Of a stretch of DNA of 64,000 bases, positions 54,600 to 64,000 are shown piece after piece. The position numbers and the translations under genes are program-made. A model generated the notes under the pieces. It searched no databases. It saw only the letters and a program-made list of their open reading frames with translations, and had not been told where the DNA came from. Every line of letters begins with the position of its first letter. Positions within the stretch are counted from its first letter, which is position 1. The DNA comes from Phytophthora sp. 'mugwort' (taxonomy: Eukaryota; Oomycota; Peronosporomycetes; Peronosporales; Peronosporaceae). The stretch covers positions 124,001 to 188,000 of the forward strand of contig JAUCEF010000018.1 in NCBI GenBank assembly GCA_033558025.1. Direction: 5' to 3'.

Positions 54600-54960
54600 G
54601 GAAAGGAGGAGTGGTCATACTAATTGATCCATACGGATCATACAAACAAGCCACTCCATACTTACAGGAATACTGGAATCCGCATTTCATATCAACACGC
54701 GGAAAGCTGGATGGCCGTGAAATCACGGTCTGCAACACATATGCCCCACACTTCACAGTCGAGAGGGAAGCTTTCTACAGGCAGCTACTGAACATTGAAT
54801 TTGTCAAAAGCGACGCACTCCTTATAGGAGGCGACTTCAATTGTACCTTGGACGATACAGTGGATCATAGCTACATCAGACAACAAGGTTCACGACTCTC
54901 CTGACATGTAAATGAAGCACTGTCGCGATGACGCCACTAAACCTGGATCGTTGCTGCTGA
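54600..54960 (+). pseudogene. LINE retrotransposon, AP-endonuclease domain, first part
   Basis: Plus frame 54611-54904: GVVILIDPYGSYKQ, then LDGREITVCNTYAPH and LLIGGDFNCTLDD. These are the strands of an exonuclease-endonuclease-phosphatase fold; GGDFN is the signature with the catalytic Asp and Asn that LINE endonucleases use to nick target DNA. The frame breaks at 54904 and continues poorly (HVNEALSR). The rest of the endonuclease reappears at about 55880 after an insertion. Reverse transcriptase is not present in the window. Confidence 0.75.
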
Positions 54961-55879
54961 CGGAAAGCAAGCAGCATAACTTCAACAAGCAAAAGTTAAA
55001 GTTATCCACAAAAGCAAAGATTGAAGTTATTCGCTGTCTAGGCAAGACCACCATGCTGGATTTCTCCCATGTCTGATAGCGAGATCTTTGTACTAATAGT
55101 GACGAGAGCTCTCGTCTCGGAAAATATCCAGGTAGTGGCTATAATATTTGAGGTTATCGAGATCTTTTTGCTTCTGAAGGAAGAGTTGCGTTCTTTTTCC
55201 ATTCAGTCAAATCTGCTGCTTTCTTCCCGAACTAAAAAAACGGAAAGAAAGTGCTACGCCGACATAATGGTCGCAGTTGTGCCGTCCGACCGTTTCGGCA
55301 GAGAGTGGAAAGACGAAAAGAGGCCCAGGATATCAGTCAACGAAGCTGTCCGGCCAAAGACCGGAACGCTCCTCTCACTTCCAGCTACACGCAAAGCCAC
55401 TCAAGGTCCTCCCTAGTACTCACTAAATCGCCTTGAACGAAGCCCGTTTGACGCCTCATGATCGGCGCCATGGAAGTTTGTCGACGAGCGGTGGACGTCC
55501 CATCAGCCCCTGCGAGCGACAACGACGTATCCGGCGCCATGTCGGTGGTCAACGCCGTCGAGAAGTCGCTGCTGCGTACGCTGGTCTTCGTGCTCTACCG
55601 ACTGGACCGGAACTGCGCCAAGTATTGCGCCTCGTCAATCCTGCAATGGTACATGCAGCTCCAGGCGCAGCTACCCGAGGCGGCGTTGGACTCACTCGAC
55701 AGGGTGGCCGACTCGGTCATCTCGCCCTCTCAGATGCGCAGTTCACCGAGGTCTGGTGATCTCTTGTCGCTAAAGAGCTCGAGCTCTGCCGACCGCCGGC
55801 TCACGGGGAGTGCTGGACCTGGTCGCCGTTGCACGGCCCACGCGGTGGGAACTAGATGGACTTAGACAACACCATGAGG
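54961..55879. mobile_element. Insertion of about 0.9 kb splitting the LINE endonuclease
   Basis: The LINE endonuclease stops making sense after about 54960 and resumes at about 55880, so the DNA between is an insertion or replacement. No clear terminal repeats or target duplication were found. It contains the unidentified ORF at 55458-55865. Limits are approximate to tens of bases. Confidence 0.4.
55458..55865 (+). CDS. Hypothetical protein, possible captured or truncated host exon
   Basis: A 135-residue plus frame with codon use and composition like the host genes (GC-rich third positions) rather than the decayed transposons. The first 75 residues are predicted helical (VNAVEKSLLRTLVFVLYRLDRN, ILQWYMQLQAQLPEAALDSL), the rest is Ser-rich and polar. 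No family recognised. It lies inside the stretch that splits the LINE. It may be a gene fragment carried by a non-autonomous element, or the first exon of a host gene disrupted here. Two in-frame ATGs (55458, 55470) could start it. Confidence 0.4.
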   Translation: MIGAMEVCRRAVDVPSAPASDNDVSGAMSVVNAVEKSLLRTLVFVLYRLDRNCAKYCASSILQWYMQLQAQLPEAALDSLDRVADSVISPSQMRSSPRSGDLLSLKSSSSADRRLTGSAGPGRRCTAHAVGTRWT

Positions 55880-56164
55880 AGACCCACACGTACCGATACA
55901 CAATCAATTGCAGGCAAAGGCTCAGCTTCATCTCGACTCGATCGATGGTATGTGTCTGCCAGCACCATGCAGTGGGTTGCGGCTTGGAATATTGTGCAGA
56001 TGGGAACTCATGTAGATCATCAAGGTGCAAATGTTCGTATTAGGCCCCCAGACGACCCAATAAGAATCCAGCGTCCTTCGCGGATACACCCAGCTCCAGT
56101 TCTTGCGGCGACAGCGATGAATACGGCGACTCTACAAATACTGGAGGACTTTGGGCTTAGATCC
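55880..56164 (+). pseudogene. LINE AP-endonuclease, second part, up to the gypsy insertion
   Basis: Plus frame 55856-56200: SASSRLDRWYVSASTMQWV, then a GTHVDHQGANVRIRPPDD block that corresponds to the 'SDHxxV' end of LINE endonucleases (the catalytic His region; here VDHQG), and a helix TATLQILEDFGL leading toward reverse transcriptase. It is interrupted at 56164 by the gypsy LTR, with GATCC duplicated, and continues at 62957. Confidence 0.7.
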
Positions 56165-56448
56165 TGTCGCCAGATTATGTCAAGTTCTCCTTGTCCATGA
56201 GTCTCAACATCGCAGACTGACCAATGGCAATGACGGAGTGATGCCGATGGCCAATGAACGCACTGCAAGCGCGTGCCATAAATAAAAAATCGGCTCGAGG
56301 CACGCGCCTGAGTGAGCAGTGGATGCGGTCACGTGCCTACAACTACACGACGGAGCTACGGTAGGAGGCCTAGGCTTGGCTTGCATTCCGCTTTCATGTT
56401 TCTCATTAATCATTTTACCTTCTTCGAAACCTCTCGGGTTTCGCGACA
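56165..56448 (+). repeat. 5' LTR of the gypsy element
   Basis: 284 bp, TGTCGCCAG...GCGACA, direct repeat of 62689-62956 with several substitutions and short indels (the right copy is 268 bp). The divergence between the LTRs shows an old insertion. Confidence 0.9.
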
Positions 56449-56605
56449 AAGCGAGCTTTGCGCTCTTCGAAGCGTTGAGTGCATTGATCCCGGACGTCAC
56501 TGACTGTCCGGTACATCATCTCTTCGGTGGTCGCGGCGACCGAGATTGCTGTCGTCGGCTGTACCCAATACTACCGGCCTATATCGACTAAGTACGTATT
56601 GACTA

Positions 56606-56683
56606 AGCTCACCTTAACTTCGGTTAGGACTTCAACTATGAGGTCAGCTCACCTTAACTTCGGTTAGGACTTCAACTATGAGG
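56606..56683. repeat. 40-bp perfect tandem duplication in the gypsy leader
   Basis: Two copies of AGCTCACCTTAACTTCGGTT plus the following 20 bases, at 56606 and 56646. Confidence 0.85.
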
Positions 56684-56863
56684 GGCTTCACGGTACACTC
56701 GACGGGGATGTGGAGATGTTGATCTCTCAGCCGATTTTCGAGGTGTTCGTACGACTGAGCTGTCCCTCGTGACCATGCTGCGCTGATTGAGTGGTATCGT
56801 GAATGGGAGCCCTTCGTAGCGAAGTAACGTCACCGCTGCAGAACTACTGGTGAAACGTTTGAG

Positions 56864-57303
56864 AACGTGGTGGCTACGATGAAGGGTTCTGTGAAGCGGA
56901 AGACGCTGAAAAACCTGGCTACGTATGTGCTAAAGAAGTCCGTGGACTGTGTGAATGATGCGGACATCATGAGCGCTGTACAGGCACGCTACCACACGCT
57001 CAAGAACGAGTTTGTTCCAGACGTCATGTCTCTGTTCCGTCAGAATCTTAAGCTATTGACGACTGCGACCTGCGCATCTTCCGCTACTACGAGGCCTTCA
57101 ACGGAATTGTGGAGAACAACGGCCTCCAAAGGTTAATTGGGGCGGACAATGAGGCAGACGCTGGCTACAAGAGTCGGATGAAGTCTCACTGCCGTCTATT
57201 GGCTGAAAATATGCAGCCGCCAGTCCTCAACGCTCAGATTACTCGGCTTATCGAATTAGAGAGGCGTGACTGCAAATCTGATGATGCCGCCCTTGTGGTG
57301 TAG
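56864..57303 (+). pseudogene. Gypsy gag, N-terminal part
   Basis: Two plus frames with a shift near 57055: 56867-57136 (MKGSVKRKTLKNLATYV, then HTLKNEFVPDVMSLFRQNLK) and 57109-57303 (GLQRLIGADNEADAG, MKSHCRLLAENMQPP). A helical capsid-like protein. Ends at 57303 where a GATC-rich segment begins; the gag zinc knuckle resumes after it, at about 58880. Confidence 0.6.
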
Positions 57304-58660
57304 AGTGATCGGTCAAAATAAGCTTAAGACCCGATCCGCTTACCAGCTGCGCCCAGACACCGACTAATGGAGGGGTTCCCCAATGATCCGTGATCAGCTG
57401 AACTTGGTATCACCTTGTGACCCGTCGGTGGGCTGGATCTACTCCCTTGGGACTCCGAAGGATGCAGCGATGTAAAGTATTGAACGTCCTGGCGGGATGC
57501 GGGAACGTGGAGCAGCGCGGAAGTCTTCGCTCTGCTGCCGTTATTGGTTCCGATCTGAGGTAGTCGACCTTCGATCGGGAGCCTGGACTTGATCCGAGGC
57601 CGAGGTTGCCGTGTGGCGTTGTTCCTTTCCTTTCCAAGTGACTTGCCGCTTCCTTTAGCGGGATCTTGCGAGTTGAGAGTCGAAGCGATCGTCGGTCAAG
57701 CACTGAGAGCAGAAGTTCGCTAGCGTGGGGGAGGGTCGGCCAATATCCAATCCGATCCGCTCACCGCGACGCTTGTTCTGCTACCTTGGGCTATTTGATA
57801 CTTGAGAGGGCCGATGTAGATCTCTTCCCGCGGCACTTAAAAACGCCTAAGTAGTCCAATTTAAATTCGAATCTGACTGTTGTTTATCCTTTTCTGGTCC
57901 TATTTTCCAATCCTGAACCCTATCTCGTACCACCTGAATCTCCTGAGTCTTGCGCTTCTTCAACCACTTAACACGAACCGTCTTCATGCTTGCACATCCC
58001 CGAGGATGATTGCTGATCGAATCCCGATCTGCCAGATCGCGTATGTCCGAACGCGGATGTCGATCTGCCAAACATCGACCAGCCCGATCTGCCAAATCGC
58101 GTATGTCCGAACATATATGCCGATCTGACAGATCGAGGATGTCGGAACCTGTATGCCAATCGGCGAATACCAATCTGCCCCATCTCGGACGGCGGGGTGT
58201 AGGACAATGTAGGACAATGTGTGGACGCTGGATCAGCCCGATCCTCCCAATTGAACACCAGATCGGCCAGATCTACCAACCTGGATCGCCGGATCGGCCC
58301 GATCTGCCAGATCCCGTTGTCGATCGGCTCGATCTCGACTGCAAGATCGATCCGACCTGCCTGATCTCGGACGGCGGGGTGTAGGACAATCTGTGGACGC
58401 CAGATCAGCCCGATCCTCCGAACCTTGAACACTAGATCGGCTCGATCTGCCAACCCGCGGACCTCAGATCCGAATGATCGGGGTCCGACCGAGGTCAAAC
58501 AGGGGTTAGATCCGGTTTCGTCGATTCCGTCACCGCTTGCCAATCCTGATCTCTTACCCACCCACCCTTTCCACAGCTGGGGCCGCCTTTCTCACCGATC
58601 TGGCCATTCCTTAGGGATCTGATATTCTTGGTTGACGCTTTTCCACCCCTTCCTCGATCT
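57304..58660. repeat. GATC-rich repeat segment interrupting gypsy gag
   Basis: About 1.35 kb without a coding pattern that separates gag from its zinc knuckle. Between 58010 and 58450 it is packed with GATCTGCC, TGCCAGATCGCG and ATGTCCGAAC motifs arranged in degenerate units of about 60 bp. A longer direct repeat (core CTCGGACGGCGGGGTGTAGG) occurs at about 58184 and 58365. It looks like a non-autonomous insertion or expanded satellite. Confidence 0.65.
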
Positions 58661-58669
58661 GATATTGGA

Positions 58670-59430
58670 GCAGGCGAAGGTGAAACAACGGTTTCATCGG
58701 ATGTCGCAGAACTATGCTGCAAAGTATGACGCCAAATCGGTAAAGTCCGATCGCAAGCCGCAGCGGGCTTCGAGTGACAGGTCCACGACGTCACTCCCGG
58801 TACCGCGGCGGCAACGTTGCCGAGGACGAGCGGTGTGTCGGCGGCGCGGCCTCCATGCCGTCCGCCGGACGATGGTTGCCTGCCGATGGCTGCCTGGTCT
58901 GCAAGGGGTCACACTGGCTCAAGGACTGCCCGACCGTCACGGACGCACAGCGCGACGAAGCGAGGAAGCGCTTCCGTGAGGCCAAGGAGCAGCGCTTCTG
59001 GTGTACTTCGCTCTAAAGCCGCACGTAGGTTGTACTGGATGCGACTGTTCGCCTCAACGGCTTGCTAGAAGTGCCGTTCTCACCCGACACTAGTGCCGAC
59101 GAGAGTATTATCCCCCCAAGAATTTGTGGACTCATTGCGTAGTGTGTAGCCCACACTCACAATCACCCCACTGAGTATGCCGGTGGACGCTAAAATGGCT
59201 GTCGGGGGTTCAGTGAGATGCGACAGCGACGTGCTGCTGGACTTGGAACTAGTCACTATTGCGGGGCCGGTCTTGATGCGATCGGTAGCCTGTGTGATCC
59301 TGGCGGGCGAAGGTGATGAAATTTTGCTCGGCCGTGATGCCCTGAAGGCGCTCGGCATTGATGTGCAAGACCAGCTGGCCAGCTGGCAGGGTCATCCCTG
59401 CAAGACGCAGAGGACGACGAGTTTCCAGTA
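58670..59430 (+). pseudogene. Gypsy nucleocapsid zinc knuckle and retropepsin
   Basis: Plus frames: MSQNYAAKYDAKSVKSDRKP, then after a shift DGCLVCKGSHWLKDCP, a CX2CX4HX4C zinc knuckle, followed by a charged tail. About 59035-59420, in shifted frames, corresponds to the aspartic protease: LNGLLEVPFSPDTSADESI holds a DTSAD where retropepsins have DTGA, and 59177-59431 includes a flap/helix-like part ending ILLGRDALKALGIDV, typical of gypsy proteases. Several frameshifts. Confidence 0.65.
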
Positions 59431-59489
59431 AGCGCTGAGCTTCCCAACGATGAAGCGCGCTACAAGCCAATGCAGCACTTGATCAGCTG

Positions 59490-61034
59490 GTGGAGCAAGC
59501 AGTGGCCAATGGCCTGCCGAGGCAGCATGTCGACGCAGCCCGTGAGCTACTCCCCCAGTTTCCTGATATTTGTCGTGAAGACGTCGGCCAGGATCCACCT
59601 GCGAACGTTGAACCACTCCAGGTCACGCTACGCCAAGATACTGTGCCTTACCGGAGCCCACCACGCAAGTACGCGCCCTTACAAGCCCAGTTTATTCGCG
59701 AATACATAAAGTCGTTGGTCGGCAACGGGCTGGTGGAGCAGACTTAATGCTGCTCGATGGGCATGTGCAGTCGATGCCTGTTCGAAAGCCGGGCACGCAA
59801 GATAAGTTTCGGCTCACCCTAGACTACAGGTCAGCCAACCGAGTGACTGACCAGTCGCTGGTACGATGCCAACGGTGGCAACTACGGTCGACGCATTTAA
59901 CGGCAAGAAGGTGTTCGGACGGTTCGACTTCACACAGGGATTTTGGCAACTGCCCCTCGACGAGGACAGTCAATAAATGTTCTCCTTTGTGACGCCAGAC
60001 GGCGTGTACACCCCGATTCGCGTCTCACAGGGAGCGATGGACTCTGCGTTGCACTTCCAGAGTCAGGAACAGACCAAACTGGCCCTTTTGATACCGCACT
60101 CGGCGCTAGTGTGGGTGGATGACGTCATCCTCTTTGTGCCGACCGTGGCTGAGTTCCTGCAAACGCTGCGTATCTTCTTCGAGATCGTGCATGAAGCCAA
60201 TTTTAAGCTGAACATGAGCAAGTCATCGCTGTAGGAGGTACTGTGGTGTGAACGGCTAATCTCCAGTCACGGTGTCCGTCACGACCCTGCTCGAGTAAGT
60301 GCTCCCACAGAACTACCTCTACCCGCCACTGTAGCCGACCCGAGTACTTTATGTGTGCTACAAACCGGCTACACGACTCTCTTCCGGACACTATCCCCCC
60401 CATGTGTGCTACAAACCGGCTACACGACTCTCTTCCGGACACTATCCCCCCCATGTGTGCTACAAACCGGCTACACGACTCTCTTCCGGACACTATCGCC
60501 CCCCCACCCCCTACCCCACCCCACCCTCCAGGACAAGTTGAACGCAGAGGAGCAACGAATTGGTCGCGTAATCGCAATGCTCTAAATGTAGCCACGGTGT
60601 GGACGAACACCGAGCGAACTGTGTTTGATGCCGCGGTGGCTCTAGTGGCTGACTCCGCACTGATGACCTTCCCTGATCCTGATGCTGAGCTGCTCCTGCT
60701 TACTGACGCATTGGCCGTGGGCTATAGCATTATTCTGATTCAAATCCGCGTCTGGGATGCATCGCTTCCTGTGGAGGAGCAGAAGCATGAGCTGGTCGTG
60801 CGCAAAGGCGCCTTGTTGAAGCACAACGAGATGAACTGGACTGTGTTGGAAAATGAAGCGTTTCCTATCATCAAGGCATGCCACGACCTCGACTATTTCC
60901 TTCTCCGACCGAAGGAATTTTGTCTTTATTGTGACCATGCAAACCTGGCATACATCTTTGCGCCAAGTGTGCTCAAGAGACACGTGCGAGATAGACTAAA
61001 ACGCTGGGCGATGCGTCTCTGTTGTCTACACTAA
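59490..61034 (+). pseudogene. Gypsy reverse transcriptase and RNase H
   Basis: Plus-strand pieces. 59490-59747: start of RT (YRSPPRKYAPLQAQFIREYI). 59747-59992: KFRLTLDYRSANRVT and, in the next frame, FGRFDFTQGFWQLPLDED, the palm core. 59977-60234: SFVTPDGVYTPIRVSQGAMD then ALVWVDDVILFV, where the YxDD box reads WVDD. After a disrupted connection, 60590-61034: LLLTDALAVGYSIIL and KHNEMNWTVLENEAFPII, then FCLYCDHANLAYI, the RNase H-like domain of gypsy elements. Stops and shifts separate all parts, and a 3x51-bp repeat lies between them. Confidence 0.8.
60351..60503 (+). repeat. Three tandem 51-bp units between RT and RNase H
   Basis: Perfect or nearly perfect copies starting ATGTGTGCTACAAACCGG at 60351, 60402 and 60453. 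The period is a multiple of three, so the plus frame reads a 17-residue repeat (MCATNRLHDSLPDTIPP) three times. It runs into a C-rich tract. Absent from the gypsy remnant at 24.8-27.2 kb, as far as can be judged. Confidence 0.9.
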
Positions 61035-61399
61035 ACTATCGAGCACATTGCTGGCGAGAAAAATGTCTGGGCTGACATGTCTCTCGCTGGCACGCGAAAT
61101 CGGCCTTAGTGTGGCGGTGATATATGCCAGAAGCCACCAAGTTGTCCTAGTTTCCGGTCTCTCTCAGCTACGGCCCTTGACGGACGAAAATGTTGTATCT
61201 CCGACATATTCATACATTCTCACGGCCCAGCCGGCAGCCGCTCACGAGAAACCCCGGCTGCGCGTGGCGTCAAAGACGGGGGAAGATGGTGTGGTGACTA
61301 TCTACGAACGTCTCTGGATTCCCACGAGCTCAACTGACCTGCTTGCCCGCATATTTGTGGTTGCCCTCTGTGGATCACGAGGTCATCGTGATCAATAAG

Positions 61400-62623
61400 C
61401 TATGATTCTGGCCCTGAAAGAGCGTTTCTACATTATTAACGTCGAGTCCAAGGTGGCGAAGTGCGTTCGCCAATGTTTGCTTTGCAAGCAGTTCAAAAGA
61501 CCTTCGTTTAATTCCGAGGCCATAAGGCCCGCTGCTCTCGCCAACCCAGCGGAATGAAGTTGTTCATGAGATTTCTCTTGCCGCTTGGTGAAGGATTTGG
61601 CGAGTCAGCATACCTCCTCGTGGTCAAGGATGGGCTCTCCCATTTTTGCGAGCTATTTCCTTGCGTGACGCCGACGGTTTATACAGCTGCTGAGGCGTTG
61701 ACGATGTGGTATGAAAGATATAGTATACTGGTGACGCTGTTATGGGACCAAGGCACGCATTTCCGCAACGAAACGATGAAGCATCTGGCCTCAAGACTGA
61801 AGGTTGAACTCAGCTCCACGCCGGTTTATTCACCATGACTGAATAACACCGTGTGAGACTAAACAAGGACGTTCTGCACGTTTTCCGGGAGATGTTGATG
61901 AAATATGGCCTCGACCCGCACGAATGGCCGAATTTGCTACCTGCGGTGCAAGTAAACTTGAATCACACTCGGATTCAATCGCTCGCGGGGCATGCGCCAA
62001 TCAAAGTGTTCACTGCCCTGCCAGCATCATCAGCCCTGGATGTAATTGGCGTGCCTGTGGACGCTGGCAAAAACGAGCGCGTGGTGGATCTGGCCGAATT
62101 TGGCAACTCGATTGACCAACTCCGATCATCGTTGCACGATTTGCACTGCGAAGTGGTCGACGCAAAGGGGCGCCAGCGACTCAGAGACAGGGCAGCGCAC
62201 AATGATAATCGAGCCAACTTCGACGTCGGCGATTATGTGCTGTGGCCACGAATTGACTAGCGGCTTCCTAATCGTAAGCTCCTGGGGCCCTGGGTCGGCC
62301 CAGTTAAAGTGGTTGTCGCTTTGACTCACTCGTTTGAAATAGATCACCGAATGACTGAGCGCAAGTACGATGTTCACGCCTCGCGTCTGAAATGTTATGC
62401 TGACTCCGACCTCAATAGTACCACGGAGCTTCTAGAACTCGTATCCGCCCAAGGAATGCTGCTTGGAGTCGACAAGTTCGCCGACCACCGTTTCAACCAA
62501 GAATTTGGCCGTTGGGAGCTCCTCGTATCATGGCAAGGCTTGCAAGCCATTGAGGACTCCTGGGAGCGCTCGACGGACTACTCCAAGATGTTCTCACCAA
62601 GGTGCGCGTCTATATCAAAATGA
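61400..62623 (+). pseudogene. Gypsy integrase and chromodomain-like C-terminus
   Basis: Plus strand. About 61400-61550: zinc-binding remnant ending in CVRQCLLCKQFKR. 61554-61838: catalytic core, LLVVKDGLSHFCELFP (first Asp) and TLLWDQGTHFRNETM (second Asp). After a frameshift, 61853-62260: LNKDVLHVFREMLMKYGLDP with the third acidic region just before, and a DVGDYVLWPRID DNA-binding end. 62309-62623: YDVHASRLKCYADSDL, then FGRWELLVSWQGLQAIEDSWE, a chromodomain-like fold (strand LLVSWQG, Trp-Glu end). Stops break it in at least three places. Confidence 0.8.
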
Positions 62624-62688
62624 GTGATGACAAGGATTTGCGCAGCCAGCTCGAATAAGTTCAAGACACAAGTGAGCTTTGAGGGCAA

Positions 62689-62956
62689 TGTCGCCAGATT
62701 ACGGTCAAGCTCTCCTTGTCCATGAGCTTCAACATCGCATACTGACCAACGGCAACGAAGGAGTGATGCCGATGGTCAATGGACACAGCGCGTGCCATAA
62801 ATATCACTCGGCCCGAGGCACGCAGCCTGAGCGAGCAGTAGATGCAGATACGACTACACGACGGAGCTTCGGTAGGAGACGTAAGCTTAGCTTGCATTGT
62901 GTTCATGTTTCTCATTAATCATTTACGTTCTTCGAAACATCCCGGGTTTCGTGACA
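62689..62956 (+). repeat. 3' LTR of the gypsy element
   Basis: 268 bp, TGTCGCCAG...CGTGACA, direct repeat of 56165-56448. Immediately followed by the second copy of the target duplication GATCC. Confidence 0.9.
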
Positions 62957-63125
62957 GATCCAAAGCCAAACCATATCAGCATCTGAGGCAGCATTGCAAT
63001 GGGACAAGATGAAAGTTGAGATTGCACGGTGAACACGCATCTGCATTCGAAAGAGGAGGCAAACGATAAGGAACTCGGCTAAACAGAAGCTAGCCCGCCT
63101 GATCCGTCAACACGAGCATCTCCGA
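62957..63125 (+). pseudogene. LINE, continuation after the gypsy insertion
   Basis: After the duplicated GATCC one plus frame reads WDKMKVEIARCT- and ARLIRQHEHLRAAN-like helices, the linker that precedes reverse transcriptase in LINE ORF2. It fades after about 63125. Together with 54600-54960 and 55880-56164 it shows one LINE split twice. Confidence 0.5.
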
Positions 63126-64000
63126 GCCGCCAACAGAAGATACATTTTTTCGCCCATAGCTCTTCATCGTAGCTGCATTTTTTGGACATTTATCCGCCCC
63201 GGCCTCTGCCGGACCGATCCCTACTCAGACCCGCTTCTCCGTACGCCCACTTTCCTTCACTTCGATCATCCCTAGGCGACGCTCTGCCGAGACCGTGCTT
63301 TTCTAGGCCTGCCTGAGACGGTTCTTCTCCAAATATGGGTGTGACGCAGCTTTTAAGGCCTGGCGTGGCTGACGACGCACGGGGCCCTTGCCAATCGTAC
63401 GATCTTACAATCGAAGAGGAGGCTTCACGCTCCAGTCTCTGTCACTTTTAGGCGCGCTGCTTCACACGGAAATCACTACCCTACTTCTCATGCACGTTGT
63501 CGCGGGCTGTCCATGGGTGGGCCGGTCCTAGAGGTGTATGGGGGCAGAACGCTTGTAGAGAGTTAGAACAAACCAACTAAATTGAAATGAACCGATCAAC
63601 TTGTTGGGTTCATTGCTCTGTCACGACTGATCTCTCTCATCACGCCGGCGGGAGTGTATCCTCCTTTCCTTTTTTCGGCATACTCACAGTACCCGCGAAG
63701 ATCGTACCGACACCCCGTCCCTCGCATCAGCGCTCCCTTGCCCTTGCTTGGGCCACAGCCTTAGTACGTATCGTTCGTCCTTGCCGCCCATTTATTCCAG
63801 CATCGAACGCCGTTGTTTAAAGCCGACAACTGGCGCATCGGTTCCGGTGGTCTGAGACCACACCAAACGCTAATGAGGGCCTGATTCGTGGCCTCGCTCC
63901 TCTCGCGACAGGGCTTCGCGCTAATCTTCATTGAGCTGCTCAACCAATAACTGATCGGCCAACGCCCCTTCACCCAACGGACGGGCTAGACCGTGCTCGG
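63126..64000. other. No recognised gene
   Basis: Short frames (63587-63820 plus, 63973-63761 minus) carry no domain. The minus frame could be transposon-derived, but nothing identifies it. Confidence 0.4.

Larger units (their letters stand above)
56165..62956 (+). mobile_element. Full-length but decayed Ty3/gypsy chromovirus-like retrotransposon
   Basis: A 6,792-bp element with LTRs at 56165-56448 and 62689-62956 and a perfect 5-bp target duplication GATCC at 56160-56164 and 62957-62961. Internal order on the plus strand: gag fragment, zinc knuckle, protease, reverse transcriptase, RNase H, integrase, C-terminal chromodomain-like region, i.e. Ty3/gypsy order. Every coding block is broken by stops or shifts. 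The gag is split by a 1.3-kb GATC-rich segment. It sits inside a LINE copy, whose sequence resumes on the right. Confidence 0.9.

Noticed and set aside
58010..58450. CRISPR-like array
   Set aside because: Repeats are degenerate, not separated by unique spacers of constant size, and the host is a eukaryote. It is a diverged tandem repeat.
60351..60503. CRISPR-like direct repeats
   Set aside because: The units are contiguous with no spacers: a simple tandem repeat.

Overview
The window looks like nuclear DNA of an oomycete, most likely a Phytophthora or close relative. Three things point that way. Host genes carry short GT-AG introns of about 55-100 nt. Several starts are preceded by the oomycete Inr-type element (TCATTCC followed by an ATTTC-like block). 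The repeat content mixes degenerate Ty3/gypsy, LINE, piggyBac, MULE, pogo and IS630/Tc1-mariner copies. No tRNA, rRNA or CRISPR array was recognised. The species assignment is inference from reading alone.

Layout. 1-6.1 kb: decayed transposons, including an antisense Ty3/gypsy gag and an IS630 fragment. 8.2-20.8 kb: a compact island of seven host genes: a three-exon TAZ zinc-finger protein, a four-exon glutathione reductase, a PX-domain protein, an aspartate kinase, a histone-fold protein on the minus strand, a Sel1-repeat protein divergent from it, and the five-exon mRNA-export factor RAE1 on the minus strand. 21.3-41.3 kb: a transposon graveyard with antisense gypsy pol and LTR, an IS630 fragment, a MULE with SWIM zinc finger, two piggyBac copies and a pogo/Tigger copy. 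41.5-48.2 kb: two more host genes, a two-pass membrane alpha/beta hydrolase that has lost its catalytic serine and an RWP-RK transcription factor.

48.5-54.0 kb holds the most interesting material. A 3.6-kb Tc1/mariner-like element (24-bp terminal inverted repeats, TA target duplication) carries two intact ORFs: a DDE transposase and, overlapping it by an ATGA stop/start, an 800-residue Fanzor (eukaryotic TnpB) RNA-guided nuclease with RuvC and zinc-ribbon residues. The element's right end abuts the terminal repeat of a 1.9-kb pogo-like element. If a guide RNA reads out of the right end, as in TnpB systems, its guide would be the pogo terminal repeat.

54.6-63.1 kb is a nest: a LINE is split by an insertion of about 0.9 kb carrying an unidentified ORF, and again by a complete but decayed Ty3/gypsy element with two LTRs and a perfect 5-bp target duplication. 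Nothing recognisable was found in the last 0.9 kb.

Exon boundaries for the TAZ, glutathione reductase and RAE1 genes were worked out by hand; the summed exons keep frame and end at stop codons.
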